From: Streptomyces sp. SAI-135
Lineage (GTDB): Bacteria > Actinomycetota > Actinomycetes > Streptomycetales > Streptomycetaceae
Assembly (NCBI RefSeq): GCF_029893805.1
Contig: NZ_JARXYP010000002.1
Span: 744,001-808,000 of the forward strand
Reading direction: 5' to 3'
DNA: 64,000 nt
Shown here: positions 31,381 to 38,366 of the stretch, piece by piece
How positions within the stretch are numbered: position 1 is the stretch's first letter
Layout: the number at the start of each line of letters is the position of its first letter
Program-made: the position numbers and the translations under genes
Notes under the pieces: model-generated
Seen by the model: only the letters and a program-made list of their open reading frames with translations
Database searches by the model: none
Told to the model about the DNA's origin: nothing

Positions 31381-33798
31381 GTGAGTGATCTCCGTCAGCC
31401 GTCCGAGCCCCAGAGTGCGCCCGGGGACCACCCGTCCGCCGTCGACGGCACCGACGGGGACGGGCAGGCCTCCCCCGTCGGCAGGCTGGCGGCGACCGTG
31501 GAGCGGCTGCGCCGGGAGGTGCGGGCGGCGCAGGCCGAGGCGGACGGGCGGGCCCTGATCGAACTGGCCAAGGGCATCCTGGTCGAGCGGCTCGGCTGCG
31601 GTCCCGCGCAGGCCTCGCGGCAGCTCGCCGAGCTCACCGCGCAGGCCGGGGTGACACCGCTGGAGTTCGCCGTCGAGGTGATCAACCAGGCCTCCCGGGA
31701 CCGGCTCTCGGAGGTGACGAGCGCCTTCCTCGCGGCGACCGCTTCCGCCGATCCGGACGCCGGGCACTCCTCCGCCGTACGGCTGCGTGCGGCGGAGAGC
31801 GGTGCGCTGGCCGCCGACGACACCCAGGCGGTCGCCGACTCCCTCCTGGAGCACGCGCTCACCCCGCTCGGGGCGGAGGCGGTGGCCATCTGGGCCCTGG
31901 GGTCCGACGGTTCCCTCGCGCTGGCGGGCAGCGCCGGGTTCTCCTCGGCCGAGGCGGGACGCTGGCGCCATGTGCCGCCGGGCGTGACGACGGTGGCCCG
32001 CCGCGGTCTCACCGAGCGTGCGGGGGACTGGATCCGCAGTCTGTCCGAGACCGGCCTGCCGTCCATCGGGCAGCACCACCACCCCGACGGCGGCCGGGTC
32101 GCCGTACCGGCCGGGACCGGCGGGCGCATCCACGGCGTCCTGGAGATCGCCTGGCCCACGCCGCTGGAGACCCCTCCCCCGCAGATCGTCCGCCAGATCG
32201 AGGCCCTGGCCGAACTGTGCGCGCACACCCTGGAGACGTACGCGCTCCAGCACCCCGACGGCGTCCCGGGCCCGCGCGTCCTGCCGGACGTCTCCGAGCT
32301 GATGGACCTGGCCGACGGGCTGCACGATCCCGCCCTGGTGCTGGTGCCGCACCTGGGGTCCGACGGTCACCTCGTCGACTTCCGCATCCACCACGTCAAC
32401 AGCCGCTTCCTCGACCCGGCGGGCCGGCCGCGGGGCGCCGTGAACGGTGCGCTGCTGCTGGAGGCGTACCCGATGGCGGCGGGCCACAGCGAGCTGTTCG
32501 ACCGGATCGAGCGCGTCTACGCCACCGGTGAGCCCTTCCGCGCCCACCGCATGCGGCTCACCGCCCTGGTGGACGACGTGCAGCTGGCCGCGGTCGCCGA
32601 CATCAACGTCAGCCGGCACGGCGACAGCGTCCTGCTGATCTGGCGCATCGAGGACGAGACGGCCCGCCTGGCGAGCCTGCTCCAGCACGCCCAGCGCCTG
32701 GGCCGCATCGGCGGTTTCGAGGAGAACCTGCTGACGGGCGAGATCACCTGGAACGGCCAGCTCTACCACCTCTACGGCCGGCCCGTCTCCGACTCCCCCG
32801 TGCCGCTGGAGGCCCTGTCCTCCCACGCCCATCCCGATGACGCCGTCGCCATCGGCCGGTTCCTGCGCACCCTGCTCCACCAGCGCCGTCCCGCGTCCAC
32901 GGCGTTCCGGCTGCAACGCCCCGACGGGGTCACCCGGCACATCCGGGTGGTGGCGGAGCCGGTCCTGGACTCCTCCGGTCAGCTCTACCTGCTGCGCGGC
33001 GCCTACCAGGACATCTCCGCGCACCACTGGACCGAGGTGGCCCTGGCCGCCACCCGGGACCAGCTCGCCCACACCGAGCAGCAGGCCAGTGAACGCAACC
33101 GGCTGACCCTCCAGTTGCAGCACGCCATCATGCCGCCGACGCAGGCCCCGCTGGAGGTTCCGGGACTGGACGTGGCGGTGCGCTACCGGCCCGCCGAGAC
33201 CCAGCACCTGGTCGGCGGCGACTGGTACGACGCGGTCGTGCTGCCGTCCCGGCTGGTACTGCTGTGCGTGGGCGATGTCGCGGGGCACGGGATCGAGGCG
33301 GCCACCAGCATGGTGGTGCTGCGCAACGCGCTGCGCGGCCTCGCCGTGACCGGCGCCGGACCGGGCCAGCTGCTGTCCTGGCTCAACATGGTGGCCCACC
33401 ATCTGACCGGCGCCGTCACGGCCACCGCGGTGTGCGGCCTGTACGACCCCGAGACCCACACCCTGCGCTGGGCGCGGGCCGGGCATCTGCCGCCGGTCCT
33501 GGTGCGCGGCTCGGAGGCGGCACCGCTGCCGTTGGTGACGGGGCTGCTGCTGGGCGCCGTACCGGAGGCGAAGTACGAGGAGCACGAGGTGCAGCTCGCC
33601 GTGGACGACACACTGCTGATGTACACGGACGGTCTGATCGAACGCCGGGACCGGTCCGTGGAGGAGTCCCTGGCGCAGTTCCTCACGGTCGCGCGGGCGG
33701 TCCCGCCCACGCTGGACCAGCAGTTGGACCGTCTGCTGACCCACAGCAGGTCCGACACGGACGACGACACGTGCATCGTGGGGATCCGCGTGGCCTGA
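31381..33798 (+). CDS. ANTAR-GAF-PAS-SpoIIE (PP2C) phosphatase
   Basis: From GTG 31381 the product is 805 residues. An N-terminal ANTAR-like helical domain (about 25-95; LIELAKGILVERLGCGPAQA) is followed by a GAF-like region (about 130-280), a PAS region (about 420-560; EENLLTGEITWNG) and a C-terminal PP2C phosphatase (about 585-805) with YRPAETQHLVGGDWYD, GDVAGHGIEAA and a final DDDTCIVGI metal site. ANTAR domains usually bind RNA hairpins as antiterminators; with SpoIIE this is an uncommon fusion. The probable substrate is a phosphorylated STAS protein such as 26432-26812. Ribosome sites near the start are weak, and GTG 31351 is an alternative. Confidence 0.88.
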   Translation: MSDLRQPSEPQSAPGDHPSAVDGTDGDGQASPVGRLAATVERLRREVRAAQAEADGRALIELAKGILVERLGCGPAQASRQLAELTAQAGVTPLEFAVEVINQASRDRLSEVTSAFLAATASADPDAGHSSAVRLRAAESGALAADDTQAVADSLLEHALTPLGAEAVAIWALGSDGSLALAGSAGFSSAEAGRWRHVPPGVTTVARRGLTERAGDWIRSLSETGLPSIGQHHHPDGGRVAVPAGTGGRIHGVLEIAWPTPLETPPPQIVRQIEALAELCAHTLETYALQHPDGVPGPRVLPDVSELMDLADGLHDPALVLVPHLGSDGHLVDFRIHHVNSRFLDPAGRPRGAVNGALLLEAYPMAAGHSELFDRIERVYATGEPFRAHRMRLTALVDDVQLAAVADINVSRHGDSVLLIWRIEDETARLASLLQHAQRLGRIGGFEENLLTGEITWNGQLYHLYGRPVSDSPVPLEALSSHAHPDDAVAIGRFLRTLLHQRRPASTAFRLQRPDGVTRHIRVVAEPVLDSSGQLYLLRGAYQDISAHHWTEVALAATRDQLAHTEQQASERNRLTLQLQHAIMPPTQAPLEVPGLDVAVRYRPAETQHLVGGDWYDAVVLPSRLVLLCVGDVAGHGIEAATSMVVLRNALRGLAVTGAGPGQLLSWLNMVAHHLTGAVTATAVCGLYDPETHTLRWARAGHLPPVLVRGSEAAPLPLVTGLLLGAVPEAKYEEHEVQLAVDDTLLMYTDGLIERRDRSVEESLAQFLTVARAVPPTLDQQLDRLLTHSRSDTDDDTCIVGIRVA

Positions 33799-33830
33799 GC
33801 AAGGCAGTGGGGCGATCCCACCCCTGCGCC

Positions 33831-33936
33831 AAGCCACGCCTCTTCCACAGCTACCTCGACGACCCGACGACCGCCTGCGGCTGCGCGAGGGCGTCCGGCT
33901 GTGCATGCGCCTCGCCCGTGAGCACTCGCGAACGGG
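33831..33936 (+). pseudogene. Possible remnant of a GMC-type oxidoreductase gene
   Basis: Two short frames read like one conserved segment broken by a one-base loss near 33872: KPRLFHSYLDDP in one frame and DDRLRLREGVRLCMRLARE in the next. The pattern resembles the C-terminal part of glucose-methanol-choline oxidoreductases, where a tyrosine-containing strand is followed by a helix with EGVR. No other part of such a gene is present. This is a weak call on about 35 codons and could be chance. Confidence 0.25.
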
Positions 33937-33940
33937 TCCG

Positions 33941-34702
33941 TCAGACGGTCCGGACGACGGTTCCGCCGGCTTCCAGCGCGCTGACCTCGTCCGCGGCCGC
34001 GGTGCTGTCGGTGACCAGGGTGTGCAGCAGGGCGGCGGGGCCGACGTGCGCGTACGCGGTGTGGCCCAGTTTGCTGCCGTCGGCGGCGGCGACGACTCGG
34101 CGGGCGGAGGCGATGCCCGCCTTCTTCACCGCGGCGTCGTCGAGGTCGTAGGCGGTCAGGCCGTCGGCCGCGGTCAGCCCGCAGCAGCCGATGACAGCGG
34201 TGTCGAAGCGCAGGGCGGCCAGGGAGGCGAGGGTGAGGGGGCCGGTGAGAGCCCCTTCGGCGGCGCGGGGCTGTCCGCCGGGCACGACCAGGGTGGCGGG
34301 GCCGGGCATCTCGGCGAACAGGTGGATGGCCTGCAGGGACAGGGGCATCACGGTGACGGGGCGCTCGCGCAGGAGGCGGGCGACCTCCAGGCAGGTGGTG
34401 CCGCTGTCCAGCAGGACGCTCTCGCCGTCGGCGACGCGTGCGCAGATCTCGGCGGCGATCCGGCGTTTGGCGTCGACGGCCTCGCGGGCGCGCAGGGCGA
34501 ACGGGGGCTCCTCGCCCCGGAGCAGCAGGGTGCGGGCCCCGCCGCGGACGCGTTCGAGGACGCCCTGGGCGGCGAGGGTGTCGAGGTCGCGCCGGATGGT
34601 CATCTCGGAGGCGCCGGTCAGCTCGGCCAGTTCCTGGACCGTGGCCCCTCCGGAGTCCCTGACGACCTTCGCGATCAGCCCGTGCCGGTCTGCGTTGCTC
34701 AT
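33941..34702 (-). CDS. DeoR/GlpR-family transcriptional regulator
   Basis: The 253-residue protein has the N-terminal DeoR helix-turn-helix (about 1-60; GATVQELAELTGASEMTIRRDLDTLAAQGVL, in two pieces) and a C-terminal sugar-phosphate sensing domain (about 75-250; LLDSGTTCLEVARLL, TAVIGCCGL, AADGSKLG). Such proteins repress sugar operons until a phosphorylated sugar binds. ATG 34702 gives the usual family start; ATG 34747 upstream is in frame but falls inside the operator region. The gene diverges from a decayed MFS transporter gene with repeated AACGAACATTCA-like elements between them. Confidence 0.88.
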   Translation of the reverse strand: MSNADRHGLIAKVVRDSGGATVQELAELTGASEMTIRRDLDTLAAQGVLERVRGGARTLLLRGEEPPFALRAREAVDAKRRIAAEICARVADGESVLLDSGTTCLEVARLLRERPVTVMPLSLQAIHLFAEMPGPATLVVPGGQPRAAEGALTGPLTLASLAALRFDTAVIGCCGLTAADGLTAYDLDDAAVKKAGIASARRVVAAADGSKLGHTAYAHVGPAALLHTLVTDSTAAADEVSALEAGGTVVRTV

Positions 34703-34724
34703 GCCGTGATTGAACACCACCGAG

Positions 34725-34780
34725 AAACGAACATTCAACTTGTTCATCAACCCGCTTTTCAAACACATTCAGTGTTCGTT
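34725..34780. promoter_or_regulatory. Candidate DeoR-family operator
   Basis: In an AT-rich stretch AACGAACA (34726-34733) faces its exact complement TGTTCGTT (34773-34780). AACGAACATTCA (34726-34737) is also repeated in the same direction as CAAACACATTCA (34760-34771). TTGTTCATCAA lies between. Repeated half-sites upstream of both divergent genes fit an autoregulatory operator of the adjacent DeoR protein. Inferred. Confidence 0.5.
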
Positions 34781-34792
34781 ACGGTGGGCGGC

Positions 34793-34995
34793 ATGGAACG
34801 TTCCCTGCGAGCCGCCCGCGTGGCGACCTCTGTCTCTCGTCCTGTACGGCACCTTGCCGGGCGCCTGGGTGGTGCCCGCACCTGAGGGACCTGACGGGTG
34901 CGTCCGCCGGTGCGGCGGCCTTCGCGTACGACACCTTCGCCTCGACCATGACCGTCGGCCGACTGCTCGCCGACCCGGCCGTGATCGCTGGCTGA
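34793..34995 (+). pseudogene. Degraded MFS transporter gene
   Basis: ATG 34793 opens MERSLRAARVAT, a typical N-terminus of sugar or drug MFS permeases. One extra base near 34829 moves the reading to SLVLYGTLPGAWVV, which matches membrane helix 1. A large internal deletion then joins a third frame, FASTMTVGRLLADP, resembling a later helix and its loop, and a stop falls at 34993-34995. About 65 of some 400 codons survive. By position it was the transporter controlled by the adjacent DeoR regulator. A strong terminator still follows it. Confidence 0.6.
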
Positions 34996-35038
34996 CGCAC
35001 CTGGTCCCCCTCGACCCGGCGGCCGGCCGCCACTGACC

Positions 35039-35078
35039 GCTTGTGCGGCACGGTCCCTGACAACCGTGCCGCACAAGC
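35039..35078 (+). terminator. Perfect 16-bp-stem hairpin
   Basis: GCTTGTGCGGCACGGT and its exact complement ACCGTGCCGCACAAGC enclose an 8-nt loop. It follows the MFS remnant and precedes the LLM oxidoreductase gene by about 60 bp. It would have terminated the lost transporter transcript, so the downstream genes need their own promoter. Confidence 0.7.
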
Positions 35079-35136
35079 CTCTCTCCCCCGGCCGCCTGAG
35101 CCGGAGCAACGCCACAGCCGATCGAAGGAGCCACAG

Positions 35137-36126
35137 ATGTCCGAGTCCCCCGCACCTTCCGCCCACGGCCGCGTGGGTGTGATGCTGCCGCTCGACCTCC
35201 CCGTCGGCGAGGTGCTGCCCTACGTCCGGCGCGCCGAGGAGCTGGGCTTCGACCAGGTCTGGGTGGTGGAGGACCTCGGCCGGCGCGGCGGTGTCGCCCA
35301 GGCCGCCACCGTCCTGGCCGCCACCACGAAGCTCACCGTCGGGATCGGCATCATGCCCGCCGGCGCCCGCAACGTGGCCTTCGCCGCGATGGAACTGGCC
35401 ACCCTCGCCCAGCTCCACCCCGGTCGGCTCATCGCCGGGATCGGCCACGGCATGCCGGGCTGGATGCGCCAGGCCGGGTCCTGGCCCGAGAGCCCGCTGA
35501 CGCTGATCAAGGAGTACGCGAGAGCGCTGCGCCTGCTCATCGCGGGTGAGCCCGGTCCCGAGAACGGCCGGTACGTCCGCTGCGAGGGCGTGGTCCTCAC
35601 CGAGATCCCGGACGTCGTGCCCCCGGTCATCCTGGGTGTGCGCGGCCCCAAGTCGCAGGCGGTCGCGGGCGAGGTCGCCGACGGGCTCCTGCTGGCCGAG
35701 CCCGCCGCACCCGGCTACATCACGGCCTCCCTGCGCCACCTGGGCTCCGCCGCCGCGAGATCTCCGGAGATCGTCGTCTACGACGCCGCCGCCGTGGACG
35801 ACGACGAGAACGCGGCCCTGACCCGTGTCCGCGCGGTCCTGGAACCGGTCGGTGAGCCGCAGTGGGCCGCCCATGTCGACCCCCTGCCCTTCGCCGGGGA
35901 ACTGCGCGCCCACCGCGCGGCCAGCCCCGACGCACAGCACTTCGCCCGGACGATGCCCGCCGACTGGGTCCGCGCGTTGAGCATCGCCGGCACCCCCGCC
36001 CAGGCCCGCGCGGCGATCGACGCCCGCCACGCGGCCGGCGCGACCGGCGTCGTCCTCGTCCCGGCGGGCCCGGACCGGCTGGCCGCACTGGACTCGCTCG
36101 CCCGCGCCCTGCCCCACCGGCCCTGA
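35137..36126 (+). CDS. LLM-class flavin-dependent oxidoreductase
   Basis: The 329-residue protein is a luciferase-like monooxygenase-fold enzyme: RRAEELGFDQVWVVEDL, AATTKLTVGIGIMPAGARN, LHPGRLIAGIGHGMPGWM and PPVILGVRGPKSQAVAGEVADG. The family uses reduced FMN or F420; the G-x-G-x-G-x-P run and overall layout lean to F420-dependent members. ATG 35137 follows GAAGGAG. It is 35 bp upstream of the HAD gene and probably shares its transcript. Confidence 0.88.
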   Translation: MSESPAPSAHGRVGVMLPLDLPVGEVLPYVRRAEELGFDQVWVVEDLGRRGGVAQAATVLAATTKLTVGIGIMPAGARNVAFAAMELATLAQLHPGRLIAGIGHGMPGWMRQAGSWPESPLTLIKEYARALRLLIAGEPGPENGRYVRCEGVVLTEIPDVVPPVILGVRGPKSQAVAGEVADGLLLAEPAAPGYITASLRHLGSAAARSPEIVVYDAAAVDDDENAALTRVRAVLEPVGEPQWAAHVDPLPFAGELRAHRAASPDAQHFARTMPADWVRALSIAGTPAQARAAIDARHAAGATGVVLVPAGPDRLAALDSLARALPHRP

Positions 36127-36161
36127 CCCGACCGCCCCCGAGACCTCAAGGACGGACCCCC

Positions 36162-36782
36162 ATGTCCACCGACCGCCGCCGCATCGTGCTCTTCGACCTC
36201 TTCGGCGTCATAGCCCGCCACCAACGCCCGGGCGCCCTGGAGAAGATGGCCGCCCGCTGCCACGCCTCCACCGAGGACTTCACCACGGCCTACTGGACCC
36301 ACCGCCCGCCCTACGACGCCGGCCGTCGGACCGCGTCCGCGTACTGGACCGACGTCCTGCACGCGCTGTCCCGCCCCGCCGACGCCGACACGGTCGAGGA
36401 GCTGCGGCTCACCGACATCGACAGCTGGTCCCGCGTCGACGACCGCATGGTCGCCTACGTCCGGGGCCTGCGGGGCCGGGCCCGGGTCGCCCTGCTCTCC
36501 AACATCCCCGCGGACCACGCGAACGCCTTCCTGACCGCCCAGCCCTGGCTGCACGACCTCGACCACCTCGCCCTGTCCGGCAGGATCGGTGCCGCCAAGC
36601 CCGACCCGGCCGCCTTCCAGCACTGCGTCGTCGCTCTGCGGGGCGCGCCCGCCGACTTCCTCTTCGTCGACGACCGCGAGGAGAACGTCGGCGCGGCGCG
36701 AGCAGTCGGCATGGACGGGCACCTCTTCCGCGGACAGGACGAAGTGGCAGCCGTCATCGACAGGTGGCTGCCGACGCGGTGA
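36162..36782 (+). CDS. HAD-superfamily hydrolase
   Basis: The 206-residue protein has HAD motif I as LFDLFGVIA (nucleophile Asp, second Asp replaced by Phe), motif II ALLSNIPADHA, motif III KPDPAAF and motif IV FVDDREENVGAA. The missing second Asp is common in subfamily IA members that act as dehalogenases or phosphatases with relaxed metal use. It follows the LLM gene closely and ends 3 bp from the convergent decarboxylase gene. Substrate unknown; a sugar phosphate is plausible next to a DeoR regulator. Confidence 0.85.
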   Translation: MSTDRRRIVLFDLFGVIARHQRPGALEKMAARCHASTEDFTTAYWTHRPPYDAGRRTASAYWTDVLHALSRPADADTVEELRLTDIDSWSRVDDRMVAYVRGLRGRARVALLSNIPADHANAFLTAQPWLHDLDHLALSGRIGAAKPDPAAFQHCVVALRGAPADFLFVDDREENVGAARAVGMDGHLFRGQDEVAAVIDRWLPTR

Positions 36783-36785
36783 GCC

Positions 36786-38249
36786 TCAGCGCCGTGCGAC
36801 CACCCGCAGCGTCTCGACCTTGGGGTCGGCGGCGTCCGGGATCAGGACGCCGTGCTCGACGCCGCTGCGCAGGTAGTCGAGGACCTCGTCGGTGATCACC
36901 TCGCCGGGCGCGATCACCGGGACACCCGGAGGGTAGGGGCTGATCATCTCCGCGGCGATACGGCCCGCGGCCTGTTCGGCGGGCACATGGTCGACCTCGG
37001 CGAAGAATGCCTCGCGCGGCAGCATGGCCTGCTCCAGCTCCAGGGCCGAGGGTTCGGGAAGGCGTACCGGCGGCCTGCGTTCGATGGTGTCGGCGCCTTC
37101 CGTGAGGGCGCGCAGGGCGTCCAGCAGGGTCTTCTCGGTCTCGTCGTCGTCGGCGTGGGTGATCGAAGCGCTGATCCGGCAGGTGTCCGAGCCGCCGACG
37201 TCCACGTGCAGCTCGGCGCGCAGCCACTCGGCGGCCTGCATGCCGCTGATCCCGAGCTCGCGTACGTCGATCACGATCTTCAGGGGGTCGAAGGCCGCCA
37301 CGAGCCCTTCGTCCACGACCTCCTGCCCCATGGGGCGCAGTCCCGGCAGGTCGGCGGCCGCGAGCCGGATCCGCTCGGCGCGGCGCAGGGCGGCGTCCAG
37401 GAGGTCGTGGCCCTGCTCGACCATCTGGCGGCGCCAGCCGTCCAGGGTCATGTACACCAGGGACGAGGCGCTGGTGGTGCCGAGCAGGTCCTCCCGCTGC
37501 TTGAGCGCCTCCGGCGAGACCCGGTCGTACTGGAGGTGGAAGACGGAGCTCTGCTCGATCGCCCCGCCCATCTTGTGGACGCTGGTGACCACCAGGTCCG
37601 CCTCGGCGTCCATGCCCCAGGCCGGCAGCTCGGGGTGGAAGGGCAGATGGGCGCCCCATGCCTCGTCGACGATGAGGGGCACGCCGAACTCGTGGCACAC
37701 CCGCGCCACGCCCCGGATGTCGGCGCAGGTCCCCCAGTCGGTGGGGGTGATCAGCAGCATGCCCTTGGCGTCGGGGTGCTCCTGGAGGCTGCGGCGCACG
37801 TCGTCGGGCTCGGGTGGATGGGCGAGGTGCCGGTGGGCGTCGAACTTGGGATGGACCCAAATGGGTTCGACGCCGTTGACGACGACGCCCGAGATCACGG
37901 ACTTGTGCGCGTTGCGGGACAGCAGCAGCTTCTCCCCGGGGCCCGCCACGGCCAGCATGGCCGTCTTCACGGACAGGGAGCTGCCGCAGGTGGAGAAGAA
38001 CGCCTGCTCGGCCCCGACCGCGTCCGCCATCAGGTCCTGTGCCTGGCTGAGCACTCCCTGGGACTGACGGCGGTCGTCGAGGCCGTTGAGGGACAGGACG
38101 TCCGAGCGGAACACGTCGAGTCCGACGATCTCGGCGACCCTCGGGTCGACGCCGCGGCCCTGCTTGTGGCCGGGCGGGCCGAAGACCACGTCTCCGCGGC
38201 GCCGGAACTCCTCCAGCGCCTCCAGCACGGGCACCCGCGAGTGATCCAT
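36786..38249 (-). CDS. Orn/Lys/Arg-type PLP-dependent decarboxylase
   Basis: The 487-residue fold-type I PLP enzyme has VVFGPPGHKQGRG, FFSTCGSSLSVKTAML, IVDEAWGAHLPFH and the Schiff-base lysine in TSVHKMGGAIEQSS, then a C-terminal domain ending ISPYPPGVPVIAPGE. It matches the compact, wing-less branch of bacterial ornithine/lysine/arginine decarboxylases that make polyamines or cadaverine. ATG 38249 follows GGGAGG. The exact amino acid cannot be fixed from sequence. Confidence 0.9.
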   Translation of the reverse strand: MDHSRVPVLEALEEFRRRGDVVFGPPGHKQGRGVDPRVAEIVGLDVFRSDVLSLNGLDDRRQSQGVLSQAQDLMADAVGAEQAFFSTCGSSLSVKTAMLAVAGPGEKLLLSRNAHKSVISGVVVNGVEPIWVHPKFDAHRHLAHPPEPDDVRRSLQEHPDAKGMLLITPTDWGTCADIRGVARVCHEFGVPLIVDEAWGAHLPFHPELPAWGMDAEADLVVTSVHKMGGAIEQSSVFHLQYDRVSPEALKQREDLLGTTSASSLVYMTLDGWRRQMVEQGHDLLDAALRRAERIRLAAADLPGLRPMGQEVVDEGLVAAFDPLKIVIDVRELGISGMQAAEWLRAELHVDVGGSDTCRISASITHADDDETEKTLLDALRALTEGADTIERRPPVRLPEPSALELEQAMLPREAFFAEVDHVPAEQAAGRIAAEMISPYPPGVPVIAPGEVITDEVLDYLRSGVEHGVLIPDAADPKVETLRVVARR

Positions 38250-38366
38250 TGGTTCCTCCCAAGTACGTCCCGCCCCGTTCAGATCGCGCGGCCGGACGGT
38301 CCGCTCGGTCTGCACACCGTGTAGACCGCAGCCGCCCGCCCAAACGCCGGAGACGGTCTGCCCTGG

